Positions 17,650 through 27,093 of a DNA stretch of 64,000 nt are shown here, one piece after another. Where the stretch lies: assembly GCA_045530725.1 (NCBI GenBank), contig JAZSCT010000014.1, positions 1 to 64,000 of the forward strand, written 5' to 3'. Source of the DNA: SIG435 sp045530725. GTDB lineage: Bacteria > Bacillota > Clostridia > UMGS1810. Below the pieces are notes generated by a model. It was not told the origin of the DNA and searched no databases. It worked only from the letters and a program-made list of their open reading frames with translations. The translations under genes and the position numbers were made by a program. Positions within the stretch are counted from its first letter, which is position 1, and every line of letters starts with the position of its first letter.

Positions 17650-18861
17650 ATGAGAAAAATTATTTCACTTCTATTGGTTGCTGTTATGCTTGTTGCATCA
17701 GTATGCATGCTTTCATCATGTGGAGAACCCAAGGAAACCGTAAGCAGCGATTTTAAGATCGGCTTTATTTTCCTTCATGATGAAAACTCAACTTACGACA
17801 AGAACTTCCTTGACGCTGCAGAAGCGGCTACAGAAGAACTGGGTCTTAGTGCTGATCAGGTAATATTCAAGACAAATATTCCTGAAGGTAACGAATGTTA
17901 CGAAGCTGCTGCTGACCTTGCTGACCAGGGTTGTAACGTAGTATTTGCAAACAGTTTCGGTCATGAGCCTTATATCCTTAAGGCTGCTAAAGAATTCCCT
18001 GAAGTTCAGTTCTGTCATGCTACAGGTACAACTGCTCATACAGAAAAACTCCCTAACTTCCACAATGCATTTGCTTCTATCTACGAAGGCAGATTCCTCG
18101 CAGGTATTGCTGCAGGTCTCAAACTCAACGAAATGATCGAAGCAGGTAAGATCACAGCAGATCAGGCAAAAATGGGTTATGTAGGTGCTTATACATATGC
18201 TGAAGTTATTTCAGGTTACACATCTTTCTACCTTGGTGCTAAATCTGTTTGCCCATCTGTAACAATGGAAGTTCAGTTTACAGGAAGTTGGTATGACGAA
18301 GCATTGGAAAAAGAAGCTGCTACAAAACTTCTTTCAAACAACTGTGTACTTATCAGTCAGCATGCTGACTCTATGGGTGCTCCTACTGCTTGTGAAAATG
18401 CAGGCGTTCCAAACGTTTCTTACAATGGTAGCACAGAAGCTGCTTGTCCAAACACATTTATTGTTTCTTCAAGAATTGACTGGGCACCATACTTCAAATA
18501 TATCATTAATTCAGCAGTAAAGGGTGAAGAAATCGCTCTCGACTGGTGCGAAGGTTTTGAAGCAGGCTCTGTAAAACTTACAGATGTAAACGAAAAGGCT
18601 GCTGCAAAGGGTACAAAAGAAGCTATCGAAGATGCTAAGGCAAAACTTATCTCCGGTGAAATCAAAGTATTTGATACAGCAACATTTACTGTAGATGGCA
18701 AGAAACTTGACTCTTACCTTGCAGACGTTGACACAGATGCCGCTTACGAAAAGGATACAGAAGTTATCGCAGATGGTTACTTCCACGAATCTGAATATCG
18801 TTCAGCTCCTTACTTCGACCTTCAGATTGATGGTATTACATTGTTGAACAGCATGTTCTAA
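17650..18861 (+). CDS. BMP-family nucleoside-binding lipoprotein
   Basis: The protein has 403 residues. The start at 17650 follows GGCAGGAGG and gives a lipoprotein signal with lipobox LSSC (Cys24). The mature part is a periplasmic-binding fold of the BMP/Med family (PnrA, BmpA), which delivers purine nucleosides to an ABC importer: DFKIGFIFLHDENSTYDKNF, VFANSFGHEP, FHNAFASIYEGRFLAGIAAG and ISQHADSMGAP. It precedes the ATPase and two permease genes, completing the importer. A hairpin downstream may make it more abundant than the membrane parts. Confidence 0.9.
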   Translation: MRKIISLLLVAVMLVASVCMLSSCGEPKETVSSDFKIGFIFLHDENSTYDKNFLDAAEAATEELGLSADQVIFKTNIPEGNECYEAAADLADQGCNVVFANSFGHEPYILKAAKEFPEVQFCHATGTTAHTEKLPNFHNAFASIYEGRFLAGIAAGLKLNEMIEAGKITADQAKMGYVGAYTYAEVISGYTSFYLGAKSVCPSVTMEVQFTGSWYDEALEKEAATKLLSNNCVLISQHADSMGAPTACENAGVPNVSYNGSTEAACPNTFIVSSRIDWAPYFKYIINSAVKGEEIALDWCEGFEAGSVKLTDVNEKAAAKGTKEAIEDAKAKLISGEIKVFDTATFTVDGKKLDSYLADVDTDAAYEKDTEVIADGYFHESEYRSAPYFDLQIDGITLLNSMF

Positions 18862-18871
18862 TATGCTTTAT

Positions 18872-18908
18872 GGGGGTTGTAAATTCTTTTACAACCCCTG
18901 TTATTTTT
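18872..18908 (+). terminator. Attenuating hairpin after the binding protein
   Basis: A 12-base stem (GGGGGTTGTAAA with TTTACAACCCCT) is followed by a T-rich tail. Its position between binding-protein and ATPase genes fits partial termination. Confidence 0.75.
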
Positions 18909-18992
18909 AATTTATACATATGGTTTGTCCTTTTATAAGCAAAGGTGATGTGTGTTTATCAAAGGACAAAATAATGAGAACAGGAGATAGGT

Positions 18993-20552
18993 ATGGAACA
19001 GAATATTGCTCTGGAACTAAGAAATATTACCAAGACCTTTGGAAGTGTTGTAGCAAACAACAACGTGTCTCTGAAAGTGAGAAAAGGAGAAATCCTTTCT
19101 ATCCTTGGTGAAAACGGAAGCGGAAAGACTACCCTTATGAATATGGTATCAGGAATATACTATCCTGACGGAGGTCAGATGTTTATTAATGGCGAAGAAG
19201 TTGTCATTTCATCGCCAAAGGATGCATTTGATCATAAAATCGGTATGATACATCAGCATTTCAAACTTGTTGATGTGTTCAGCGCTGCAGAAAACATCGT
19301 ACTTGGATTAAGCGATGAAAAAGGCTTTGATATGCCAAAGTATATCGAAAAAATCCATCAGATCACATCACAGTACGGATTTGAACTTGATCCGAATAAG
19401 AAGATTTATGAAATGTCTGTTTCAGAAAAGCAGACTGTAGAAATCATAAAAGTGCTTTTCAGAGGGGCAGATATTCTTATCCTTGATGAGCCTACTGCAG
19501 TACTTACTCCGCAGGAGACAAGGAAACTTTTCAATGTGTTAAGAAATATGAAACAGGATGGTAAAGCAATCATTATCATCACACACAAACTCCACGAAGT
19601 GCTTTCTATTTCTGATAATGTTACAGTTCTTCGTAAGGGTGAATATGAAGGAACAGTCAGAACAAGTGAAACAAACGAAGCACAACTTACCGAAATGATG
19701 GTAGGTAAGAAGGTGACACTTAATATTGACAGAAGTGAACCCCAAAATGTCACAGACAGACTTATTGTAGAAAAGATAAACTGCATAAACCGTGAAGGTG
19801 TCAAAGTGCTTGATGATGTATCCTTTGAAGCACGTTCAGGAGAAATCCTGGGTATCGCAGGTATCGCAGGAAGCGGTCAGAGAGAACTTCTTGAATCTAT
19901 TGCTGGGCTTCAGCATCTTGATAGCGGAAAGATTATATATCACGACCCAAAGACAGGAAACGAAGAAAACCTTCGTGACAAAACACCGATAGAGATAAGA
20001 AATCTCGGTGTCAGACTTGCCTTTGTACCTGAAGACAGACTTGGTATGGGTCTTGTAGGTAATATGGACATTGTGGATAATATGATGCTTCGTAGTTACA
20101 AAAAAGGCAAATCGGTATTTTTGCAGAGAAAGAAACCAAAATCTCTTGCAGAAGAAATTATCGACAGACTTGAAGTGGTTACACCTTCTGCCAATACTCC
20201 CGTAAGAAGACTTTCCGGAGGTAATGTACAGAAAATTCTTGTAGGAAGAGAAATTGCCTCATCACCTTCAGTTCTTATGGCGGCATATCCCGTAAGAGGA
20301 CTTGATATCAATTCATCTTACACAATATACAATCTTCTTAATGAACAGAAGAAAAAGGGCGTTGCTGTTATATTTGTGGGTGAAGACCTTGATGTACTTG
20401 TAGAACTTTGTGACAGAATTCTTGTTATCGGCGGGGGAAGAGTAACTGGAATTGTAGATGCGAGAAATACAACCAAAGAAGAGATAGGACTTCTTATGAC
20501 TAAATCTTCTGTAGAATCAGATGAAAGTAAAGGAGGAAACGAAGATGAGTAA
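18993..20552 (+). CDS. Nucleoside-type ABC importer ATPase, tandem domains
   Basis: The protein has 519 residues with two ABC domains, as in sugar and nucleoside importers (RbsA, NupA/YufO). The first half has Walker A GENGSGKTTL and LILDEPTAVL with a degenerate signature (MSVSEKQ). The second half has a degenerate P-loop (GIAGSGQRELL), an intact LSGGNVQK signature and a changed Walker B (AAYPVRGLD where AQPTRGLD is usual). Asymmetry of this kind is normal for the family. It overlaps the first permease gene by 8 bases. Confidence 0.93.
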   Translation: MEQNIALELRNITKTFGSVVANNNVSLKVRKGEILSILGENGSGKTTLMNMVSGIYYPDGGQMFINGEEVVISSPKDAFDHKIGMIHQHFKLVDVFSAAENIVLGLSDEKGFDMPKYIEKIHQITSQYGFELDPNKKIYEMSVSEKQTVEIIKVLFRGADILILDEPTAVLTPQETRKLFNVLRNMKQDGKAIIIITHKLHEVLSISDNVTVLRKGEYEGTVRTSETNEAQLTEMMVGKKVTLNIDRSEPQNVTDRLIVEKINCINREGVKVLDDVSFEARSGEILGIAGIAGSGQRELLESIAGLQHLDSGKIIYHDPKTGNEENLRDKTPIEIRNLGVRLAFVPEDRLGMGLVGNMDIVDNMMLRSYKKGKSVFLQRKKPKSLAEEIIDRLEVVTPSANTPVRRLSGGNVQKILVGREIASSPSVLMAAYPVRGLDINSSYTIYNLLNEQKKKGVAVIFVGEDLDVLVELCDRILVIGGGRVTGIVDARNTTKEEIGLLMTKSSVESDESKGGNEDE

Positions 20553-21657
20553 AATAAGTAATTCACTTTCTGCCTCTCTGCACACACCTCCTTTTCATAT
20601 AGCAAAGAGGGATGATATTGTCTGGTGGAAGGCATGGATAATAAGAATATTGTCTGTTGTTTTAGCACTTGTGGTTTGTGGTGTGATTACAGTTGCACTT
20701 ACAAAACTCAACCCTGTTAAAGTTTATATCACAATGGTGGAGGGTGCTGTTGGTACAACAAGACTTGTATGGAATCTATTTCAGAATACTGCGATTCTTC
20801 TTTGTGTATCCATAGCGGTTACACCTGCATTCAAGATGAGATTCTGGAATATCGGTGCAGAGGGACAGATCCTTATAGGGGGTCTTGCAACTGCTACATG
20901 TATGATATTTATAGGTGACAAACTTCCCACACCTGTGCTTATATTTATAATGCTCTTATCAAGTATAATGGCAGGTGCAGTATGGGGACTTGTTCCTGCA
21001 TATCTTAAGACAAAGTTCAATTCCAATGAAACTTTGTTTACACTTATGATGAACTATATCGCCATTCAGATTGTTGCATATTTCACACTTGAATGGTCAG
21101 TTCCTAAGGGCTCGGGCACACCCCGTACTCTTGAATTCGGTCAGTTGCCGGTAATTTTCGGTCAGAAGTATCTTGTGAATATTCTCATTGTTGCAGTACT
21201 CACGGTTATTATGTATATATACCTTAAGTACAGCAAACAGGGATATGAAATCTCTGTAGTGGGTGAGAGCGAAAACACCGCAAGATACATCGGTATCAAT
21301 GTAAAGAAGGTTATCCTTCGTACTATGGCAATATCAGGTGCAATCTGTGGTATTGCGGGATTTTTGCTTGTTGCGGGTACAGATCACTCCTTAAAGAGTG
21401 ATACTTCGGCAGGAAGAGGATTTACTGCGATTATGGTATCATGGCTTGCAAAATTCAATCCTATATTTATGGTACTTACGTCACTTCTTATAGTATTTCT
21501 GGAGAAAGGCGCGTCCAAGATATCCGAGGTTTACAGACTTAACTCGTCTTTTTCAGATATAATAACCGGTATAATCATTTTCTTTATCATTGGTTCAGAA
21601 TTCTTCATTAATTACAAAATCAAATTTAACAAAAAGGAAAAGGAGGCAAATGTATGA
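20545..21657 (+). CDS. Nucleoside-type ABC importer permease 1
   Basis: The protein has 370 residues and eight or more membrane spans, of the BPD_transp_2 family (YufP/NupB type). The start at 20545 is set by AAAGGAGG nine bases upstream and by overlap with the ATPase stop; an upstream in-frame ATG at 20521 has no ribosome site. Family segments are FWNIGAEGQILIGG and GESENTARYIGINVKKVILR. It pairs with permease 2 in the channel. Confidence 0.93.
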   Translation: MSKISNSLSASLHTPPFHIAKRDDIVWWKAWIIRILSVVLALVVCGVITVALTKLNPVKVYITMVEGAVGTTRLVWNLFQNTAILLCVSIAVTPAFKMRFWNIGAEGQILIGGLATATCMIFIGDKLPTPVLIFIMLLSSIMAGAVWGLVPAYLKTKFNSNETLFTLMMNYIAIQIVAYFTLEWSVPKGSGTPRTLEFGQLPVIFGQKYLVNILIVAVLTVIMYIYLKYSKQGYEISVVGESENTARYIGINVKKVILRTMAISGAICGIAGFLLVAGTDHSLKSDTSAGRGFTAIMVSWLAKFNPIFMVLTSLLIVFLEKGASKISEVYRLNSSFSDIITGIIIFFIIGSEFFINYKIKFNKKEKEANV

Positions 21658-22640
21658 TAGCGACAATTATTCAACGTGCAGTTATGCAGGGCACTCCATT
21701 GCTTTTTGGCTCCACAGGAGAAATCCTTACAGAAAAATCAGGTCATCTTAATCTGGGTATCCCCGGTATTATGTATGTAGGTGCCATATCAGGTGTTGCA
21801 GGTTCGTTTATATATGAACAAGCATTTGCATCTGCTGATATGATGAATCCTTTACTTGCAGTATTGATACCTCTTATCTGTTCACTTATTGGTTCTTCAC
21901 TTATGGGACTTATATACTGTTTTCTCACAGTTACCCTTCGTGCAAACCAGAATGTGTGCGGTCTTGCTCTTACCACATTCGGTATCGGTATAGGTAATTT
22001 CTTTGGCGGATCACTTATCAAACTTGTAGATACTGATGTGCCATCTATATCTTTATCTACTACAAGTACAATATTTAAGACGGAACTTCCATTTGCTCAC
22101 AGTCTGGGTTGGTTCGGAGAAGTATTTCTGTCATATGGATTTTTGGTTTATGTGGCAATAATCATTGCTCTTATTTCATCATATGTGCTCAATAAGACCA
22201 GAACAGGTCTTCACTTAAGATCAGTTGGCGAAAGCCCTGAAACTGCAGATGCGGCAGGTATCAATGTAACAAAATATAAATACCTTGCCACATGTATCGG
22301 CAGCGCAATAGCAGGTCTTGGTGGTCTGTATTATGTAATGGACTATGCAAACGGTGTATGGTCAAACAACGGGTTCGGTGACAGAGGATGGCTTTCTATA
22401 GCCCTTGTTATATTCTCTGTATGGCGTCCTGCAGTAAGTATATTCGGATCAATACTATTCGGATTTCTTTATGTAATACCTACCTACATTCCTGATATCA
22501 CCGTAAGTACAAAGAAACTTTTTGAAATGCTTCCTTATGTGGTAACAATCCTTGTGCTTATCATCACAAGTATCAGAGATAAAAAAGAAAACCAGCCACC
22601 TCAAGCCCTTGGCCTTGCATACTTCAGAGAAGAAAGATAA
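21654..22640 (+). CDS. Nucleoside-type ABC importer permease 2
   Basis: The protein has 328 residues and is the second BPD_transp_2 permease (YufQ/NupC type). It has TGEILTEKSGHLNLGIPGIM at the N terminus and VGESPETADAAGINV as the coupling segment. Its start overlaps the permease 1 stop by four bases (ATGA). It is the last gene of the importer operon; no GC-rich terminator is evident after it. Confidence 0.93.
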   Translation: MIATIIQRAVMQGTPLLFGSTGEILTEKSGHLNLGIPGIMYVGAISGVAGSFIYEQAFASADMMNPLLAVLIPLICSLIGSSLMGLIYCFLTVTLRANQNVCGLALTTFGIGIGNFFGGSLIKLVDTDVPSISLSTTSTIFKTELPFAHSLGWFGEVFLSYGFLVYVAIIIALISSYVLNKTRTGLHLRSVGESPETADAAGINVTKYKYLATCIGSAIAGLGGLYYVMDYANGVWSNNGFGDRGWLSIALVIFSVWRPAVSIFGSILFGFLYVIPTYIPDITVSTKKLFEMLPYVVTILVLIITSIRDKKENQPPQALGLAYFREER

Positions 22641-22756
22641 AATATTCAAAAATTTAAAAAAATTTCAAACATTTTATTATATTGGAATGTATATTATATG
22701 GAATACATAGAGAATAAGTATTTCAAATATTTATAATATACAAAAGGAGAAAAAAT

Positions 22757-23452
22757 ATGAAAAAAATATTGTCAGTTATTCTTGCTCTTGTACTTGTATT
22801 TTCACTTGCTGCATGTGCAACCAAAACTCAGGTTGATAACATTGACGAGGGTAAAGAAGTTGTAGAAACAGAGAAGACAGAAGATAAAGTTTCTGACACA
22901 GAAGAAAAGAAGGAAGAACAAAAGGAAGAAACTAAAAAAGAAGAACCTAAAAAAGAGGAAGTAAAGAAAGAAGAACCAAAGAAAGAAGAGCCTTCAAAGA
23001 AAGATGAACCTTCTAAGGAAGAATCTAAAAAAGAAGAGTCAAAACCATCTAAACCTTCGACTCTCGGCACAACACTTCTTTCTGATTTCAAAGAAAAAGC
23101 AGCTTCAGGAATGGGTGTTCAGGAAATTGCTGATGCTCTTATCACAAGTTCATACATTAAGTTTGGCGGTGGTGCAATGCCTGTAGAAGAAGGATATCTT
23201 TCAGGATTTGACAATGCGGAAATCAAGGGGTTCAAATCAGGTGTGATGATTGCTCCTATGATTGGTTCTATTCCATTTGTGGGATATGTGTTTGAACTTG
23301 AAAATGATTCTCAGGTGGCTTCCTTTGTTTCAAATCTCGAAAAGAATGCAAACAAAAGATGGAATATCTGTGTGGAAGCAGATGAAATGGTTACAGGCAG
23401 CGTTGGAAACAAAGTATTCTTTGTAATGTGTCCTGCATCATTGGAAGAATAA
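22757..23452 (+). CDS. Lipoprotein with Lys/Glu-rich linker
   Basis: The protein has 231 residues. The signal has lipobox LAAC (Cys20). Residues about 28-98 are low-complexity, mostly KEE, KEEP and SKKE repeats, an extended charged wall-spanning linker. The C-terminal domain (about 100-231) is conserved-looking and has no recognised family, with IADALI and NKVFFVMCPAS segments. It has its own ribosome site (AAAGGAG) and terminator. The function is unknown; a surface-exposed binding role is only a guess. Confidence 0.8.
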   Translation: MKKILSVILALVLVFSLAACATKTQVDNIDEGKEVVETEKTEDKVSDTEEKKEEQKEETKKEEPKKEEVKKEEPKKEEPSKKDEPSKEESKKEESKPSKPSTLGTTLLSDFKEKAASGMGVQEIADALITSSYIKFGGGAMPVEEGYLSGFDNAEIKGFKSGVMIAPMIGSIPFVGYVFELENDSQVASFVSNLEKNANKRWNICVEADEMVTGSVGNKVFFVMCPASLEE

Positions 23453-23471
23453 AAATTAACACTCAAATTTT

Positions 23472-23503
23472 TATGGCTGTAAAGTTTTTTACAGCCATAT
23501 TCT
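23472..23503 (+). terminator. Terminator after the Lys/Glu-rich lipoprotein gene
   Basis: A 12-bp stem (23472-23483 with 23488-23499) has its T-run in the loop and a short T-rich tail. Confidence 0.65.
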
Positions 23504-23538
23504 ATGATTAAATCTTTTTTAGATAAAGGAAAATTTGT

Positions 23539-24939
23539 ATGATATTTTCGAGCATTCCCTTTTTGTATTATTTTTTGCCTGTGGTATTGGGTTTATACCT
23601 TATATCGCCAAAAAAACTAAAAAATACAACACTTTTAATATCAAGCCTTATATTTTACGGTTGGGGAGAACCTAAGTATGTATTTCTGATGATATTTACC
23701 GTTGTTATCGGCTATATACTTGCACTCTTGATTGATAAGACAAGAGGTACAATTCTCTCTAAGATATATCTTATTATATCTGTTTGTATAAGTGTTTCCG
23801 GGCTACTTTATTTTAAGTATGCGGATTTCTTTATAGCAAACTTCAATCAGGTTACGGGACTTTCTGTTCCACTTCTTAACCTTGTACTTCCCATAGGTAT
23901 AAGTTTCTATACGTTTCAGATTTTAAGTTATTCTGTAGATGTATATAGAGGAGATGTGAAAGCACAAAAGAACATTATCACTCTTGCATCCTATGTGGCA
24001 CTTTTTCCCCAACTTATAGCAGGACCTATTGTAAGATATGTTGATGTGGAAAAGCAGCTTACAGAGAGAACTCATTCTTTCGAAAAGATAAGTCAGGGTA
24101 TATATCGCTTTATAATCGGCCTTTCAAAGAAGGTGCTTATTGCAAATACTCTTGGTGAACTTTGCGAAAGTTTCCTTGCATCATCTGATTTGTCAGTTGC
24201 TTATTACTGGTTGTATGCAGTATCCTTTATGCTTCAGATATACTTTGATTTTTCAGGGTACTCTGATATGGCAATAGGTCTTGGAAAACTATTTGGATTT
24301 GAATTTATGGAGAATTTCAACTACCCGTTTATATCAAGAAGTATCACAGAATTCTGGAGAAGATGGCATATATCTCTGGGATCATGGTTCAGGGATTATG
24401 TATATATACCCTTAGGCGGAAACAGAGTAGGCAAACTTAGACATCTTATAAACATATTTATTGTATGGTTTCTTACCGGTTTCTGGCATGGTGCAGAGTG
24501 GAATTTCATACTGTGGGGATTGTATTTCGGTGTTCTTTTGACACTTGAAAAATTTTTCTTTCTTAAATATCTTAAGAAACATATCATATTGTCCTATGTA
24601 TATATGTTTTTCTTTGTAACGGTAAGTTTTATGATTTTTGCATCAGGAAACTTAAGCGAGACTGTAAATTTTGTGGGAGGTATGTTTGGAAGAGGAAATC
24701 TGCCTTGTGTGTCTCAGGAAGTGTTGTATAATTTAAGAAACTACGGTTGTGTGATACTCATTGCAGCATTTAGTGCAACTCCTGTGCCGAAAAATATCTA
24801 CAAAAAACTGAGAAATAAGTTCGAAAAATTCATTGTTTGGGATATTTCAGAGATAATTGTCTGTCTCATTCTTTTAATTGTTGTGACGGGATATCTTGCA
24901 GACGGATCCTTCAATCCGTTCTTGTATTTCAGATTTTAA
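23539..24939 (+). CDS. MBOAT family O-acyltransferase (AlgI/DltB-like)
   Basis: The protein has 466 residues and about ten membrane spans. It belongs to the AlgI branch of the membrane-bound O-acyltransferases: FGYSDMAIGLG-like segment FSGYSDMAIGLGKLFGFEF, NFNYPF, FWRRWHISLGSWFRDYVYIPLGG and the catalytic His in TGFWHGAEWNF. It moves acetyl groups across the membrane for O-acetylation of a surface polysaccharide. The partner transferase gene follows 23 bases downstream. Confidence 0.93.
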   Translation: MIFSSIPFLYYFLPVVLGLYLISPKKLKNTTLLISSLIFYGWGEPKYVFLMIFTVVIGYILALLIDKTRGTILSKIYLIISVCISVSGLLYFKYADFFIANFNQVTGLSVPLLNLVLPIGISFYTFQILSYSVDVYRGDVKAQKNIITLASYVALFPQLIAGPIVRYVDVEKQLTERTHSFEKISQGIYRFIIGLSKKVLIANTLGELCESFLASSDLSVAYYWLYAVSFMLQIYFDFSGYSDMAIGLGKLFGFEFMENFNYPFISRSITEFWRRWHISLGSWFRDYVYIPLGGNRVGKLRHLINIFIVWFLTGFWHGAEWNFILWGLYFGVLLTLEKFFFLKYLKKHIILSYVYMFFFVTVSFMIFASGNLSETVNFVGGMFGRGNLPCVSQEVLYNLRNYGCVILIAAFSATPVPKNIYKKLRNKFEKFIVWDISEIIVCLILLIVVTGYLADGSFNPFLYFRF

Positions 24940-24962
24940 ATAATGACAGAAAGGAGAATATT

Positions 24963-26069
24963 ATGAGCAATAAATTAAGACATAAAATAATTACCTGTGT
25001 ATTTTCTCTTTTTATGTGTGTGGTATCTGTTATATGCTGGGTAAAGCCTGATGATGCTTTTTCGGAAAGTGAAAGAAGAGAACTGGCTAAGAAACCTGAG
25101 TTGACAAGTGAGAGTATAGTGGATGGGGAGTTTATGAAGAACTTCGAAGAATATACAACCGATCAATTCCCTTTTAGAGATGTTTTCAGGGGAGTGAAGG
25201 CCCTGTTTTCGAAATATGTGTTTAACAAACTTGACAATAACGGGTTGTTCTATTCATACGGCCATTTGTCAAAACTTGAATACCCTTTAAACCCTGATAT
25301 GGTTGATAATGCAAAGAAAAGATTTGACTTTTTGTACGACACATATATGAAGGATACAGACGTGAAGGTTTATCTTTCGCTTATTCCTGACAAAAACTTT
25401 TATCTTGCAGAGAAAAACGGTTATCTTTCCATTGATTATAAATCATTTGCAGATGATTTCATATCCCGTATGGACTATATGACATATATAGATATTATGG
25501 ATATGTTATCAATAGATGATTATTACAGAACCGATTCTCATTGGAAACAGGAAAAAATCATCCCCGTGGCAAAATATATCGCAGAAAAAATGGGAAGCAG
25601 GATTATCGAAGAGTATGATGTAAATGTCCTTGACAATCCTTTCAAAGGTGTTTATCTCGGTCAGGCGGCGCTTAATGTTGAACCTGATGAAATAAAATAT
25701 CTGACAAATGAAAATATTCTAAATTGCAAAGTAAATTATTTTGATACAGGTGTGGCAAAAGAAGGGGATATGTACAATATGGATAAAGCCTATGGCAAAG
25801 ACCCGTATGAAATGTTTTTGTCAGGCACATCACCTCTTATAGAAATAGTAAATCCTAATGGGTTATCCGATAAGGAACTTGTGATTTTCAGAGATTCTTT
25901 CGGAAGCAGCATTACGCCCCTTCTTTCTTCAGGGTACAAAAAGATAACAGTAGTGGATATCAGATATATCCAGAGTTCATTTCTTGGTAATTTTCTGAAA
26001 TTTGACAATCAGGACGTACTTTTCCTCTACAGTACAACCATAATCAATAATTCTATGTCATTAAGATAA
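24963..26069 (+). CDS. DHHW/AlgJ-like SGNH O-acetyltransferase partner
   Basis: The protein has 368 residues. The start at 24963 follows AAAGGAG and gives an N-terminal membrane anchor (about 8-25); the frame itself extends back into the MBOAT gene. Family features are FPFRD near residue 65, YYRTDSHWKQE with the catalytic Asp-His, and FRDSFGSS with the nucleophilic Ser. This fits the extracellular AlgJ/AlgX or DHHW proteins that place the acetyl group delivered by an MBOAT. The acceptor polymer is unknown. Confidence 0.85.
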   Translation: MSNKLRHKIITCVFSLFMCVVSVICWVKPDDAFSESERRELAKKPELTSESIVDGEFMKNFEEYTTDQFPFRDVFRGVKALFSKYVFNKLDNNGLFYSYGHLSKLEYPLNPDMVDNAKKRFDFLYDTYMKDTDVKVYLSLIPDKNFYLAEKNGYLSIDYKSFADDFISRMDYMTYIDIMDMLSIDDYYRTDSHWKQEKIIPVAKYIAEKMGSRIIEEYDVNVLDNPFKGVYLGQAALNVEPDEIKYLTNENILNCKVNYFDTGVAKEGDMYNMDKAYGKDPYEMFLSGTSPLIEIVNPNGLSDKELVIFRDSFGSSITPLLSSGYKKITVVDIRYIQSSFLGNFLKFDNQDVLFLYSTTIINNSMSLR

Positions 26070-26074
26070 AAAAT

Positions 26075-26124
26075 AAACCTCTCTTACAAGACTGAATTTC
26101 CTTTTAAGAGAGGTTTTTCTTTTT
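26075..26124. terminator. Bidirectional terminator between convergent operons
   Basis: A 12-bp stem (26075-26086 with 26105-26116), A-rich on the left and T-rich on the right, lies between the convergent genes ending at 26069 and 26149. Confidence 0.8.
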
Positions 26125-26148
26125 GGGTTTATTGTTTTCTGTTTTATG

Positions 26149-27093
26149 CTATTTTATGTCGGCTTTTCCTGTTTTTAAATCAAATGTAAATGTGTTACTC
26201 TGAAGATTCATTCCCTGATCGAAATAATAGAGATTTCCTGAAACTGTATGATTTGAAAATGAGATGTCATTTGTAGTCATATCGCTTAATAAGGAATCTT
26301 TTAATGATTTTTTCAGTTGATAATTAATGTTGTACATTATGATTTCTTCATCGATATACACCGCATAAGGTTCGCCTGACATTACCTTTATACAGTTTTT
26401 TGAAACAAATTCCACTTCCGACACAGGGCTTATATAATGATTTGATGCTGTAATATAGTCTCCTTTGTGGCGGAATTTAAGATGAGTTCTGTTTCTTAGT
26501 CCGTTTGATATCCAGCAGTATGTGTCAGAACTTAAGTGTTTCGTAATCATATCTGATTTCGTTGAACCCTCAAGAAGAGAGATTGAGAGATTAAGCCTCG
26601 ACATAGCATACTCAATATATTTTTTTTCATTTTCTGTATCTGAGTAGTTTTTCTTATCAATAGACAGTTTCTTTAAAAATCTTACAAGTCCGTCTTTGTT
26701 TATCTTTTTTTCGCCGATTATTTCACAGCACTTTTCATATGAATATACATTGGCGATTTTGTATTTGCTTATGAGCCCGCTTGCTATAACAGAATCATAA
26801 CCATATTGACTGTAGTAGGGTTCAAGTATGTTGTCCATATAATCGCAGGCAGAGTGTGTGTTGTATATCTTTTCATATGTGTCAATATCCATATTGAGTG
26901 TATCGGTATAGTGATTGTATATTGTTTCCCATACACCTGATTTGTTCACCTTTTCTATATGATCCTTATTGACAGAGCCAAGATTGAACTTATATATATT
27001 TTCGATATAATAATATCCGTTATATACATTAAATCCTATTACAAAGGCAATAAGAAAAATGATAATGGATATTAGTGATTTCTTCTTATTCAT
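26149..27093 (-). CDS. Membrane-anchored protein, paralog of 28779-29738
   Basis: The protein has 314 residues with one N-terminal membrane segment (about 6-24) and an extracytoplasmic remainder. I know no family for it. It is clearly related to the product at 28779-29738: SGLISKYKIANVYSYEKCCE here against SGLKSKSKLANIYCIEKCCE there, with the same order of flanking segments and a similar C-terminal beta-rich part. Its start overlaps the LRR gene stop (ATGA at 27090-27093), so translation is coupled. Confidence 0.75.
   Translation of the reverse strand: MNKKKSLISIIIFLIAFVIGFNVYNGYYYIENIYKFNLGSVNKDHIEKVNKSGVWETIYNHYTDTLNMDIDTYEKIYNTHSACDYMDNILEPYYSQYGYDSVIASGLISKYKIANVYSYEKCCEIIGEKKINKDGLVRFLKKLSIDKKNYSDTENEKKYIEYAMSRLNLSISLLEGSTKSDMITKHLSSDTYCWISNGLRNRTHLKFRHKGDYITASNHYISPVSEVEFVSKNCIKVMSGEPYAVYIDEEIIMYNINYQLKKSLKDSLLSDMTTNDISFSNHTVSGNLYYFDQGMNLQSNTFTFDLKTGKADIK

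Noticed and set aside
22828..23091. Minus-strand Ser/Phe-rich open frame
   Set aside because: It is the complement of the Lys/Glu repeat linker; low-complexity coding sequence produces it by chance.
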